Source of the DNA: JACVRW01 sp963751105
Lineage (GTDB): Bacteria; Actinomycetota; Thermoleophilia; Solirubrobacterales; Thermoleophilaceae
DNA length: 64,000 bases
Assembly (NCBI GenBank): GCA_963751105.1
Contig: CAVVTG010000002.1
Span: 868,001 to 932,000, forward strand
Direction of reading: 5' to 3'
The translations under genes were made by a program, and so were the position numbers. The notes beneath the pieces were generated by a model. It did no database searches and had not been told where the DNA came from. It saw only the letters and a list, made by a program, of their open reading frames with translations. Numbering within the stretch: the stretch's first letter is position 1; each line of letters opens with the position of its first letter. Below are positions 25,497-34,824 of this stretch, in pieces.

Positions 25497-26324
25497 GTGC
25501 GCCGCGGACGGGACGGATTCCGGGCTCTATACGTCAGGCACGTGGAGGCAGGGGCCCGCCACCTGAGGTCGCGCGCGGTCACGACAGTGGTCGTGCTGAC
25601 CGGCGCGCTCGCGGCCACGGCGGGGCTGTCCGGGTCGGCCGCCGCGGCGGAGCTGGCCGTGAGCCAGCTGCCGGCGGCCTCGACGGCGACGTCGGTTGCA
25701 GCCGGCGCCGCGAGCAGCGTGCCCGTCGCGCCGGTCGTCGAGGGCGCGGGCACGACGGTGCGCCCCGCAGTGGAGCAGACGGTTTCCGCTCCGCCGGTCG
25801 CTCCGGTGACCGAGTCCGCGGTCCGGGCGGTGGCCCGGACGGCCGAGGTGCCGGCGCGGGTGGTCTCACAGACTCCGGTCGCCGAATCCGTGAGTCGCAC
25901 GCCGTCCACGCCGAGCGACGCTCCCGCGCCCGCTGACCGCGGGAACGCCGGCCGAAGCGGGCAGCCCGACCGCTCGCGGACGCCCTCGCGGCGCGCGTCT
26001 GAAGCGCCCCGGCCGATCCACCGCTCCGCCGCCGAGGCGCACGTGGGCGCGCCGAAGCCGGCCGCGGCCGGCGAGCTGTCGCCCGCCCACCAGGCCGGGG
26101 CCCGCTCTCCGCGACCCGATCAGGCTCCTCTTCCCGCGCCGCCGCCCGCCGGCGCCGCCGCCTCGGCGGCCTCGGCGTCGGCCTTCGCGCCTCTCCTCGC
26201 CGGCATGGCACTGCTTGCGCTCGCCCTGGGGTTGAGAGATCCAGGCGTCAGCCGGCGCCTCAAGCTTCCCTCGGCCGCCTGGCGGCCACAGAACCTCGTC
26301 TTCCGGCTCGAACGCCCGGGCTAG
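25497..26324 (+). CDS. Low-complexity secreted protein with C-terminal membrane anchor
   Basis: A 275-aa protein with no known domain. An export signal lies at ~27-50 (TTVVVLTGALAATAGLSGSAAAA). A long Val/Ala/Pro/Thr-rich stretch (SVPVAPVVEG, SAPPVAPVTESAV) is followed by Pro/Arg/Ser-rich sequence. A hydrophobic helix (FAPLLAGMALLALALGL, ~232-248) and a basic tail end the protein, as in wall-spanning anchored proteins. The start is GTG 25497, though a later in-frame GTG near 25542 is possible. It precedes another C-terminally anchored repeat protein by 75 bases. Confidence 0.6.
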   Translation: MRRGRDGFRALYVRHVEAGARHLRSRAVTTVVVLTGALAATAGLSGSAAAAELAVSQLPAASTATSVAAGAASSVPVAPVVEGAGTTVRPAVEQTVSAPPVAPVTESAVRAVARTAEVPARVVSQTPVAESVSRTPSTPSDAPAPADRGNAGRSGQPDRSRTPSRRASEAPRPIHRSAAEAHVGAPKPAAAGELSPAHQAGARSPRPDQAPLPAPPPAGAAASAASASAFAPLLAGMALLALALGLRDPGVSRRLKLPSAAWRPQNLVFRLERPG

Positions 26325-26398
26325 CCGGCCCGCGGTCAAAGCCAACGCCGGGAGTCATCCCGGCGCAGTTCGAGAACGAGACGACGAAGGAGACAGAC

Positions 26399-27326
26399 AT
26401 GAAGCGCAGTCACATTGCGCTGGGCGCGAGCGTGCTCGCCCTGGCGATGACCGGCGGGCCCGCGTGGGCCGCGCCCACCCAGACGATCGACGACTCGATC
26501 GGCGCAGCTCAGGTGGCCTCGGTGGCGGTGGACGCGCCCGTGCGCGTGCTGAGCGACGGGAACAACGGCTCCGGCGCCGCGGCGGCGCCGGTTGCCGGCG
26601 GGCCGCAGGCGATCGACGATTCGGTCGGAGCCGTGCAGGCCGGGCCGGTGGCGGTCAACGCACCGGTGCGCGTGCTGAGCGACGGCGACAACGGCTCGGC
26701 GCCGCATGGCGGGTCGCCCAGCGGATCGGGTCCCGTGAACACGGGCTCGCAGTCGGTCAACGACTCGGTCGGCGCCGTCCAGGTCGCATCGGTGGACGCC
26801 CAGGCACCGGTGAGGGTGGCCAGCGACGGTGAGAACCGTCCGTCCGCCGGCAGCGGCTCCCCGGAGCGGCAGACCAGCGACGACTCGGTCGGCACGGTCC
26901 AGGTGGGAGCGATCGACCTCGACGCTCCCATTCGGGTGCTGAGCGACGGCGACGACGAGAGTGCGGGCTCGGGTTCGAGCTCGGGCACGCCACGGCTCCC
27001 AGTCCAGCATGGACTCGGTGGGCGTGGTGCAGATCGCGCCCATCGGGCTCGAGTTGCCCGTCAGGCTGGTGAGCGACGGCGGAGCACCGTCCGGCTCAGA
27101 CGTTCTCCCCGTGGGCACTGACGGTGCCGGCTCCCCGGCACTCCCGCAGGCGCCGTCCGGCATGCCGGGACGCGGCTTCGCGGAGCTCGCCTCGAGAACG
27201 GTCAGGACGCTCGACGCGCAGGGCACCGGCAGCCTTCCGGTGGCCGGCCTGGGCCTCATCGGGCTTCTGCTGCTCGGCTCGCTGCTCCTGGCCGCGGGAT
27301 CCGGGCTCCGGCTCGCTCGCATCTGA
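26399..27326 (+). pseudogene. Surface protein with five ~28-residue repeats and C-terminal TM anchor, frameshifted
   Basis: About 308 aa in two frames. A signal peptide (VLALAMTGGPAWA) is followed by repeats at ~29-56, 71-98, 119-146, 159-186 and 200-228, with core DSVGAVQVASVDVDAPVRVL-like sequence ending in SDGDN, separated by Gly/Ser linkers. After residue ~197 an extra base in CGCCAC (26987-26993) moves the fifth repeat (SSMDSVGVVQIAPI) and the anchor (GLIGLLLLGSLLLAAG) to the next frame. Alternating Val residues suggest beta strands, loosely reminiscent of chaplin segments, but cysteines are absent. Because the fifth repeat is intact, the shift may be an assembly error. Function unknown; a cell-surface role is likely. 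Confidence 0.65.
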
Positions 27327-27342
27327 CCAGCGGGCGGCGTCC

Positions 27343-27376
27343 GCACCGCCGGGGACCTGTCGGTCCCCGGCGGTGC
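27343..27376. terminator. Strong bidirectional terminator hairpin
   Basis: A perfect 15-bp stem (27343-27357 with 27362-27376; core CACCGCCGGGGACC) closed by a TGTC tetraloop lies midway between the convergent repeat-protein and OpuAC genes. It is the strongest hairpin I found in the window. Confidence 0.88.
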
Positions 27377-27398
27377 TTCGCCGTTCAGAGGACGAGGC

Positions 27399-28409
27399 TC
27401 ACTCGAGCCAGGAGGCCACTTCCTTCTCGTTCTCCTGGACCCAGTCCTGCCCGGCCTGCTCGGGGTCGACCTTGTCGCCCGCGATGGCCTTGGCCACTTC
27501 CTCCTGCTGCTCGTTCGTGAGCGTCATGTTCTGCAGCACGGGATACGCCGGCGAGCCGCTGTCGGCGAACTTCTTGCTGAACAGCTTGTTGATGGTCGTC
27601 ACGTCGTACTCGCACTTGTACTGCTCCGGATCGCCGCCGGCCTTGGCGTCGTCCTCGCAGTCCACGCCCTCCTTGCGCGGCGGCAGCTTGACCTCGGCCA
27701 GGTCGTACTCCTGGTTGAGGTACTGAGGCGTGTACCAGTAGAAGATGACCGGCTCCTCCTGCTTGTACAGCTGACTCCAGCGCGCCACCTGCGCGGGCTC
27801 GGCCCCCGCGGTCACGTGCTTGAAGTTGAGGTCGAGCGCCTCGATCAGCTCCTTGTCCTTCTGGACGTACGAGGGGTCGCCTCCCAGGAAGGTGCCCTGG
27901 TCACCCGACTCGGCCGTCTTGAAGATGTCCTCCTTGCCCTTCAGGCCCTCCCAGGTCTCGAACTCCGGGTACTCGTCCATCAGGTACTTGGGGATGAACC
28001 AACCGATGTGGCCCTCCACGCCCAGCGGGCCGCCCTGGACGACGGTGCCGGCCTTCTTTATGTACTTGTCGTACTCCGCGGTGTGCTCCCAGTCCTCCAG
28101 CGCCGCGTCGACCTTGCCGTCGGCCATCGCCTGGAAGACCGGGATCTCGGCGATCTTGGTGATCTCGACCTCGCAGCCGAGCTCGTCCTCGAGCACCGCC
28201 TTGGCGATGTAGGTGTTGGCCGTTGAGCCGGCCCACGCCTGCTCGTTCAGCACGACCTTCCCGCAGTCGGTCGTGCCGGAGTCGGCGCTGCCGCCGCCCG
28301 AGCTGCCCTCGTCGTCCTTCTCCTCGCCGCACGCCGCCATGAACAGTGCGAGCGCGACCGCAGCCACCAGCAACATCAGGCGTCTGCTCTTCACGAGTCC
28401 TCTCCTCAT
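27399..28409 (-). CDS. Glycine betaine/proline ABC transporter substrate-binding lipoprotein (OpuAC-like)
   Basis: A 336-aa lipoprotein: signal peptide and lipobox ALFMAAC, a Ser/Gly/Asp spacer, then an OpuAC-type domain with VVLNEQAWAGSTANTYIAK and EDWEHTAEY. The Trp residues (WAGS, DWEH, FYWYTPQY) are consistent with an aromatic cage for a quaternary ammonium group. Four Cys residues in the mature part could form disulfides. It is the last gene of a three-gene importer operon, 11 bases after the permease. Confidence 0.9.
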   Translation of the reverse strand: MRRGLVKSRRLMLLVAAVALALFMAACGEEKDDEGSSGGGSADSGTTDCGKVVLNEQAWAGSTANTYIAKAVLEDELGCEVEITKIAEIPVFQAMADGKVDAALEDWEHTAEYDKYIKKAGTVVQGGPLGVEGHIGWFIPKYLMDEYPEFETWEGLKGKEDIFKTAESGDQGTFLGGDPSYVQKDKELIEALDLNFKHVTAGAEPAQVARWSQLYKQEEPVIFYWYTPQYLNQEYDLAEVKLPPRKEGVDCEDDAKAGGDPEQYKCEYDVTTINKLFSKKFADSGSPAYPVLQNMTLTNEQQEEVAKAIAGDKVDPEQAGQDWVQENEKEVASWLE

Positions 28410-28420
28410 TCCCTACCCCC

Positions 28421-30475
28421 TCATCGTGGTTGAACCTGTGTCCGTCTGAGCCCGAGCCCGCGGGCGGGCCTGCGTGCGGGCTGCTCCTGCCGCGCGCCGC
28501 GATGACCCTGGGTCACCCGGTCGAGCGCGATTCCCAGCGCGAGGATGGCGAGCGAAGCCACCACGCCCTCTCCGAATTCGTTCCGCTGCAGGCCGCGCGC
28601 CACCAGGTCACCCAGCGCGCCGGAGCCCACCAGTCCGCCGATCACCACCACGGCCAGGACCATGATGATGCCCTGGTTGACGCCGAGCATGATCGAATCG
28701 CGGGCGAGCGGCACCTTGACCTTCGCCAGCACCTGCATCCGGGATGCGCCGAATGCCGAGGCCGCCTCGACGGCGGCCGGTGAGACGCCGCGCAGCCCGT
28801 TCGTGACCAGCCGTATCACGACCGGGATCGCGTAGAGCACCGACGCCACCACGCCGGGAATGCGCGAGACCGGCATCAGATAGATGAACGGGATGATGTA
28901 GACGAGCTGGGGGAGCGTCTGAAGCGTGTCGAGCAACGGGCGCAGCAGGCGCTCCACCCGTGGGCTCTCCGCCGCCCAGATGCCGATCACCACCCCGATC
29001 GCAACGGCCAGCAGCGTGGCCACCAGCACCTGTGACGCGGTGTCCATTCCGGGATCCCACACTCCCATCACGCCAATGGCGAAGAGCATCAGCAGCGCGG
29101 TGAGCGCCGGGCGTGCGCCGCTGATCACGAAGGCGATCGCGGCCAGGCCGGCGAGCGTGACGAACCAGGGCGACTCCACCAGCAGCACCCTCAGCGGCTC
29201 CAGGAGGTACTCGAGCAGGAAGTTCCCGATCGGCTCGGTGATGCCGAACACGAAGGAGTCCGGGTCCTGGACGTAGTCGAGCACCGACTGGATCCAGCTC
29301 AGCAGGTCCGCCTGGATGTCGGCCGGGTAGACGGTGGTGGCGGTCTCGATCTCCTCCGGGTAGATCGAATCGGCGCCGAGCAGCCGGGCTACGACCACCA
29401 CGGCCGCGGTGGCCACGACGGTGGCCACCGTCATCTTCCGAGCCCGCCTTCGCCCGCTCTCGTCGAGATGGCGCCGCGCCGGGTCCGTGCGGTCGGCAAT
29501 CGCGGCGGTGGCGCGGTCGAGAGCGATGGCCATGATCACGATGACCAGGCCCGCGAGGATCGCCAGGCCCGGGTTCGAGTACAGGCCGTTGGTGACCACG
29601 TCGCCCAGCCCGCGGCCGCCGATGAGCCCGGCGATGACCACGAGCGACAGCGCGAACATGATCGTCTGGTTGACCGACAGCAGCAGCTGGCGGCGGGCCA
29701 GCGGCAGCTGGACCTTGAACAGCGTCTGGGCCGAGGTCGAGCCGAAGGCCTTGGCCGCCTCCACCGAGTCCGCGGTGACCCCGCGGATCCCGAGCGCCGT
29801 GATGCGGACCGCCGGCGGGATGGCGTAGATCATCGTGCAGATCACGGCCGCCGCCGGGCCCACCGAGAACAGGATCACCACCGGCATCAGGTAGGCGAAG
29901 GCGGGCACGATCTGCATGGCGTCGAGTGCCGGCGTGACACCGCGGTAGAAGCGGTCGGACCGGCCCGCGATCACCCCGATCGGCACCCCGATCGCCAGCG
30001 AGAGCGTCACCGCCGCCGACATCAGCGCGAGCGTCTGAACGCTCTCCTCCCACAGCCCGGTCAGGGCGAAGCAGACGAAGGCGAAGGCCACGATCAGCGC
30101 GGCGCGCCAGCCGCCGAAGCGCAGCACCAGCAGCACCGAGGCCACGGCGGTACCAACCCAGGTGAGCCACAGCAGCACGTTGTTGATGGCGGTCACCAGC
30201 CACTCCGCCAGAGCCCGGAATCCATCGAAGATGGCGAAGATCACGTTCGGGCTCTCGGCGGTGCGTTCCTCCAGCAGCCAGGTCTGCGCGCTGTCGAGGC
30301 GCTCGGGCAGCTCCACCCATGTGAGCGAGGCCGGCCACGGGAAGTCGCCGCGCATGAGCGCGAAGCCGATGACCATCAGCAGCGCGATCGCCGCCACCTG
30401 CAGCGGCCGGCTGCGCCAGAGCGCGGTCGGGGGAACGAGCGCCGGAGCGGCGACCCTGCCGCTAGCTACGGCCAC
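28421..30475 (-). CDS. Glycine betaine ABC transporter permease, tandem two-domain fusion (ProW/OpuAB-like)
   Basis: About 684 aa from GTG 30475, which overlaps the ATPase stop by 14 nt. It contains two complete binding-protein-dependent permease domains in one chain. The first EAA loop is VEAAKAFGSTSAQTLFKVQLP and the second VEAASAFGASRMQVLAKVKVP. Most ProW/OpuAB proteins have one such domain and act as a homodimer; here the fusion should make the translocator as a single polypeptide. An additional helical region separates the halves. Confidence 0.88.
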   Translation of the reverse strand: MAVASGRVAAPALVPPTALWRSRPLQVAAIALLMVIGFALMRGDFPWPASLTWVELPERLDSAQTWLLEERTAESPNVIFAIFDGFRALAEWLVTAINNVLLWLTWVGTAVASVLLVLRFGGWRAALIVAFAFVCFALTGLWEESVQTLALMSAAVTLSLAIGVPIGVIAGRSDRFYRGVTPALDAMQIVPAFAYLMPVVILFSVGPAAAVICTMIYAIPPAVRITALGIRGVTADSVEAAKAFGSTSAQTLFKVQLPLARRQLLLSVNQTIMFALSLVVIAGLIGGRGLGDVVTNGLYSNPGLAILAGLVIVIMAIALDRATAAIADRTDPARRHLDESGRRRARKMTVATVVATAAVVVVARLLGADSIYPEEIETATTVYPADIQADLLSWIQSVLDYVQDPDSFVFGITEPIGNFLLEYLLEPLRVLLVESPWFVTLAGLAAIAFVISGARPALTALLMLFAIGVMGVWDPGMDTASQVLVATLLAVAIGVVIGIWAAESPRVERLLRPLLDTLQTLPQLVYIIPFIYLMPVSRIPGVVASVLYAIPVVIRLVTNGLRGVSPAAVEAASAFGASRMQVLAKVKVPLARDSIMLGVNQGIIMVLAVVVIGGLVGSGALGDLVARGLQRNEFGEGVVASLAILALGIALDRVTQGHRGARQEQPARRPARGLGLRRTQVQPR

Positions 30476-31568
30476 CCGCTGCCTCGGGCGTCCCTGCCAT
30501 CGACTCGAGGATGGCCACACGGTCGATCACGCCCACTACGCGGCCGTCCTCGGTGGCCGCCACCGGTCCGTCGGTGGCCGCGACCACCGGAACCGCGTCC
30601 TTGACCTTGGTGGCCACGTCGAGCTCCGGGCCATCGGTGTGCTCGCCCGGCCGCGCGTCCCGCATCACCGAGCGCAGCGTCAGGACGTGCGTGCGCGGGA
30701 TGTCGCGCACGAAGTTGGCCACGTAGTCGTCGGCGGGGCGGGCCACCAGCTCTTCGGGGGTGCCGAGCTGGACTATCGCGCCGTCGCGCATGATCGCGAT
30801 CCGGTCGCCCAGCCGCAGGGCCTCGCCCAGGTCATGCGTGATGAACAGCATCGTCTTGCCGGTCTCCACCTGCAGGCGGCACACCTCGTCCTGCATGTCG
30901 CGCCTGATGAGCGGATCGAGGGCGCTGAAGGGCTCGTCGTAGAGCATCAACTCCGGCTCGACCGCGAACGCTCGGGCAAGGCCGACCCGCTGCTGCATGC
31001 CCCCCGAGAGCTGGTCGGGAAACTGGTGGGCGGCGTCCTCGAGTCCGACGAGCTGGAGGATCTCGCCCGCGCGGCCGAGTCGCTCGGCCTTGGGTACGCC
31101 CTGGATCTCGAGCCCGAAAGCTGCGTTCTCGATCACGGTGCGGTGGGCGAGCAGGCCGAAGTGCTGGAAGACCATCGCCACGGTGTGGCGGCGCAGCTCG
31201 CGCAGGGCGTCCGAGTCCGCTGCCAGCACGTCGCGGCCGGTGATGCTGATCTGCCCGGCGCTCGGCTCGATCAGCCGGATGAGCGTCCTGATCAGGGTCG
31301 ACTTGCCCGAGCCGGAGAGCCCCATGACGACGAACATCTCCCCGGGCTTGATGTCGATGGTCACGTCGCGGACCGCGATCACGCAGCCGGTCTTCTCACG
31401 CAGTTCGGCCCGAGAGAGCTCGGCGTCCGGCGTGCCGATGATGCGGTCGCCGTGTGGGCCGAAGACCTTCCAGACCCCGTCGGCGCGGACAACCGGCTCG
31501 CCATCGGGAGAGCCGTTGAGGGGCGCCTCAGGTGTCCTGACGGCGCCGGTACCGTGCGCGTCGGCCAT
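30462..31568 (-). CDS. Glycine betaine ABC transporter ATP-binding protein (OpuAA/ProV-like)
   Basis: A 368-aa ATPase: Walker A MGLSGSGKSTLIRTLI, Q-loop VFQHFGLL, signature LSGGMQQRVGLARA, Walker B LMLYDEPFSALDPL, H-loop ITHDLGEA. The C-terminal ~100 residues are a degenerate CBS-like regulatory extension (VVAATDGPVAATEDGRVVGVIDRV), as in OpuAA/ProV where it senses ionic strength. I chose ATG 31568 (MADAHGTG); a longer frame to 31640 would run through the operator. No Shine-Dalgarno is visible, so the message may be leaderless. Confidence 0.9.
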   Translation of the reverse strand: MADAHGTGAVRTPEAPLNGSPDGEPVVRADGVWKVFGPHGDRIIGTPDAELSRAELREKTGCVIAVRDVTIDIKPGEMFVVMGLSGSGKSTLIRTLIRLIEPSAGQISITGRDVLAADSDALRELRRHTVAMVFQHFGLLAHRTVIENAAFGLEIQGVPKAERLGRAGEILQLVGLEDAAHQFPDQLSGGMQQRVGLARAFAVEPELMLYDEPFSALDPLIRRDMQDEVCRLQVETGKTMLFITHDLGEALRLGDRIAIMRDGAIVQLGTPEELVARPADDYVANFVRDIPRTHVLTLRSVMRDARPGEHTDGPELDVATKVKDAVPVVAATDGPVAATEDGRVVGVIDRVAILESMAGTPEAAGGRS

Positions 31569-31578
31569 GCGCGGGCCA

Positions 31579-31588
31579 TGATATATCA
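31579..31588. promoter_or_regulatory. TGATATATCA palindrome, putative GntR operator (site 1)
   Basis: Perfect 10-bp palindrome ten bases upstream of the OpuAA start codon in an otherwise very GC-rich region. The same core occurs upstream of the permease (34771) and between the GntR and MetF-like genes (38014). Its TATATC can also serve as a -10 element. Confidence 0.68.
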
Positions 31589-31697
31589 GGCACCGGGGCG
31601 CTCGCTTGTCGAGTAAGGCGCAGTCCCGGCTCTGGAGCAATCCTGGGTTGTACCGCTCACACCGGTACAGAGCAGGACAGCGGCCGGTTGCGCGGCC

Positions 31698-33136
31698 TCA
31701 CGTCCGGATCATCACCGTCTGCAGCTCGGTGAGCGTGTCCATCGGGTAGCGGCCGCCCACCCGGCCGATGCCGCTCTCCGAGCGGGCTCGGCCGCCCCAC
31801 GGGAGGTGAGCCTCCCAGTAGTTGGTGGTCTCGTTGATGTTCACGAGGCCCATGTGCACCGAGTCGGCGAAGCGCATGCCGGCGCCGAGGTCGCCGGTGA
31901 AGATCGCGGCCATGAGGCCGAAGGACTGGGCGTTCGTCTGCTCGATCGCCTCCTCGAGCGAACGGACGCCGATGACCGGAGCGATCGGCCCGAACGTCTC
32001 CTGAGTCGCCGCGATCGACCCGGCGGGCACTCGTCGAGCACGGTCGGCTCCCAGTAGAGGTTGGTGGGGAACCCGCCCGCGCGGCTGCCCCCGGTGACCA
32101 CCGTGGCGCCGCGCTCCACGGCGTCGGCCACGTGCTCGTCCATCTTGACCGCTCCGGGCTCGTTGTTGACCGGGCCGAGCGTGGTGGAGGCGTCGAGGGG
32201 ATCGCCGAGGCGCACCTCGCGCTCGACCTCCCCGGCGAGCAGCGCCACGAACTCCTCGCGGACCGCCTCGTGCACCAGCAGGCGCTCGGCCGCCGAGCAG
32301 CTCTGACCCGCCCCGAGGAAGGAGCCGACCCGGGCGGCCTCGGCGGCGGCGGGCAGATCGGCGTCGTCCATCACCACGAAGGGACCGTTGCCTCCGGTCT
32401 CGAGGAGCTGCGCCTTGCCCGCCGCCCGCTGCGCGACCCTGAGGCCGGTGGCGGTCGAGCCGATGAACCCCACGGCGCGCGTGCCGGGACTCACGGCGAG
32501 CTCGTCGCCCACCTCGGGACCGGGGCCCAGCACCAGGTTGACCACCCCCGGTGGGAGATCGGCCTCCGCGATGCACTCCATCAGCACGCCCGAGCAGACG
32601 GCCGTGGACGGCGCCGGAACCCAGACGACGCAGTTCCCGCAGGCCAGTGCGGGGGCGAGGATCTCGGCGGGCATCGTGTAGGGCCAGTTCCAGGGCGTGA
32701 TCAGCCCGAGCACGCCGAGCGGGCGCCGCAGCAGCAGCACCCGCCGGCCCGGCGCGGCGCTCTCGGGGATGGTGCCCTCCACGCGCTTTCCGTCCTCGGC
32801 GGCCATGCGGAAGAACTCCACGAGCTCGCCCACCTCGCCCTCCGCCTCGGCCTTCAGCGGCTTGCCCTGGTCGAGGGTCAGGATGCGGGCGAGGTCGTCG
32901 GTACGGCGCTCGCACTGGTCGGCGATCCGGTGGAGGTACACCGCACGCTCGAAGCCCGTTCGCCCGCCCCAGGCGGCGAAGGCCGCGTTGGCCGCGGCGA
33001 TGGCCCGGCCGGCGTCCTCGCGGCTGCCCTCGGCCACGGGCCCGAGCGACTCGCCGGTGGCCGGGCTGGTGGCCTCGACGGTGGCGCCGCTCGCCGCGTC
33101 GCACCACTCACCGTCGATGAACATCCGGGTGCTCAA
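31698..33136 (-). pseudogene. NAD-dependent aldehyde dehydrogenase (betaine-aldehyde/succinate-semialdehyde type), frameshifted
   Basis: Near full-length ALDH (~479 aa) in two frames. It includes TPWNWPYTMPAEIL, catalytic Glu in LETGGN and catalytic Cys in GAGQSCSAAERLL. After EPTVLDE a missing base at 32030/32031 (CAC-TCGTC where CACCTCGTC is expected) breaks the frame; the second frame then supplies PAGSIAATQETFGPIAPVI and the conserved C-terminus. All catalytic residues are present, so a one-base assembly deletion is plausible. It overlaps the permease stop by 4 nt, in one operon. Context (betaine importer, MetF-like enzyme) suggests oxidation of an aldehyde from choline-like or amine catabolism. 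Confidence 0.87.
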
Positions 33137-34701
33137 GGCGCGGACTCGGGCACCGCCGACGAGTCGGCGACCGCGGGCGACGCCGACTCAAAGCGATGCG
33201 AGTCGAGCACCCCGGTCTTATGGCGCTGGATGAACCAGAAGTAGGCCAGCCCGCCGAAGAACACGATGCCGATGAAGAGGACCGCGCCGTACTGGAGGTA
33301 CCAGTGGAAGGGCGCGACCGCGTTGTAGACGTCCTTGCGAGGCCAGGCCAGGTTGATCGCCATGAATGTGCCCCAGCCGACGGCGAGGACGTTGATCGGC
33401 AGGCCCAGCTTGCCGAGCGAGAAGAACCTCTGGCCCTCCGCGTGCTTCGGCGGCCACTCGCCCCGCAGACGCTTGCGCAGCATGGGCACCGTCACCAGCA
33501 GGTAGGCGATGTAGATCATGATGATCCCGATGCTCGTGATCACGGTGAAGATCTGAGCGTTGCCGATGTTCAGGACGAGGATCAGGATGGCGAGCACGCC
33601 GCTGATCACCGCGGGCACGATCGGCGTCTTCGTCTTGGGATGAACGGTCGCGATCCGCTCGCCCCCCGGGAGGTTGTTGTCGCGGGCCATCGCGAACGCC
33701 ATCCTGATGGTCGCGGTGTGGACGGCCAGGCAGCACACGGTCACGGCGATCACCACGCAGATCAGGAAGATCTTGCCGACGGTGTTGCCGAAGACGTCGA
33801 GGATGATGTACTGCAGCCCGCCGAACTCGCCGATCTCGGACGCGTTGATGTTGCCCACAGCCATCATCGCGAACAGGATGATCAGGCCGCCGAGGAGGAA
33901 CGACGCGATCACGGCGCGCAGGATCGCCAGCGGAGCCGTCTTGCGCGGCTCGTGTGTCTCCTCACCCAGGGAGCTCGCCGTGTCGAAGCCGTACATCACA
34001 TAGGCGGAGGCGAGCGAGGCGGCGAGGAAAGCGCCGAAGTAGCCCCAGTCGTGGCCGGCGCCCGTGCCCTGCGTCTCGAACACGACATCCGGACCGCGCG
34101 TGGCGCTGGCGAGCAACGCGACGATAAGGACCACGGCCGCGATCAGCTCGATGAAGACGCCCGTGCTGTTGATGCGCGACATCAGCTTGACGCCGAGCGC
34201 GTTGATGAGCGTGGTGAAGACGATCAGCACAGTGCCGAGGATCACCGCGTTGATCGCGAAGTCGTTCTCACCCGTGCCGTCGCCATAGAACTGGAAGAAC
34301 GACGAGATCTCGGGGAGCGTGATCTGGTACGCCAGCGCGACGGCGGCGATCGTGACGATCGATGCCGTGAGCATCATCCACCCGCCGAGCCAGGCCACCG
34401 TGGCGCTGCCCATCCTCTTGCCCCAGTTGTAGATCGAGCCGGCTACCGGGAAGTTGGCGGCCAGCTCGGCGAAGCAGAGGGCCACCATCAGCTGGCCGAC
34501 GAACACCATCGGCCAGGTCCACCAATAGGCCGGGCCGCCGAAGGCGAAGCCGAAGTAGAAGAGCTGGAAGACGCCGGTGAGGATCGAGATGTAGCTGACC
34601 CCGGCGGCGAAGCTCGCGAACTTGCCGATGCTGCGGTCGAGCTCCTGCTTGTAGCCGAACTCGGCAAGATCGTCGGTATCGCCGGCACTTGTGGTGGCCA
34701 C
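33133..34701 (-). CDS. APC-superfamily amino acid/amine permease
   Basis: A 522-aa membrane protein with about 12 hydrophobic helices. GTG 34701 follows GGGGAG at a good distance and opens VATTSAGDTDDLAEFGYKQE, the usual cytoplasmic N-terminus of this group. TM1 is SFAAGVSYISILTG with the unwound GVSY-type motif; ELAANFPVAGSIYNWGKRMG is the conserved TM2-3 loop. It resembles GABA/choline-type permeases of the APC superfamily. It is transcribed ahead of the aldehyde dehydrogenase, so the transported compound is probably an amine or amino acid whose degradation yields an aldehyde. Confidence 0.88.
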   Translation of the reverse strand: MATTSAGDTDDLAEFGYKQELDRSIGKFASFAAGVSYISILTGVFQLFYFGFAFGGPAYWWTWPMVFVGQLMVALCFAELAANFPVAGSIYNWGKRMGSATVAWLGGWMMLTASIVTIAAVALAYQITLPEISSFFQFYGDGTGENDFAINAVILGTVLIVFTTLINALGVKLMSRINSTGVFIELIAAVVLIVALLASATRGPDVVFETQGTGAGHDWGYFGAFLAASLASAYVMYGFDTASSLGEETHEPRKTAPLAILRAVIASFLLGGLIILFAMMAVGNINASEIGEFGGLQYIILDVFGNTVGKIFLICVVIAVTVCCLAVHTATIRMAFAMARDNNLPGGERIATVHPKTKTPIVPAVISGVLAILILVLNIGNAQIFTVITSIGIIMIYIAYLLVTVPMLRKRLRGEWPPKHAEGQRFFSLGKLGLPINVLAVGWGTFMAINLAWPRKDVYNAVAPFHWYLQYGAVLFIGIVFFGGLAYFWFIQRHKTGVLDSHRFESASPAVADSSAVPESAP

Positions 34702-34770
34702 GTCACTCTCCCCGTTCGCTGAGCCCACAGGCGGGCGGACTATCTCGCCACCCGCAGCCCCTGTCAAGCG

Positions 34771-34780
34771 TGATATATCT
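34771..34780. promoter_or_regulatory. TGATATATCT near-palindrome, putative GntR operator (site 2)
   Basis: One mismatch from the palindrome at 31579 and 38014. It lies in the 123-nt divergent promoter between the permease (start 34701, -) and the cNMP/CBS protein (start 34825, +), so a bound regulator could affect both. Confidence 0.6.
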
Positions 34781-34824
34781 GCTGCACGAACGGGCCCAGC
34801 CGATCGCAACATCGGCAACTCGCC

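Noticed and set aside
26399..27121. Typical chaplin protein
   Set aside because: The Val-rich strands are only superficially similar; the two conserved cysteines and the Asn/Gly core of chaplins are absent.
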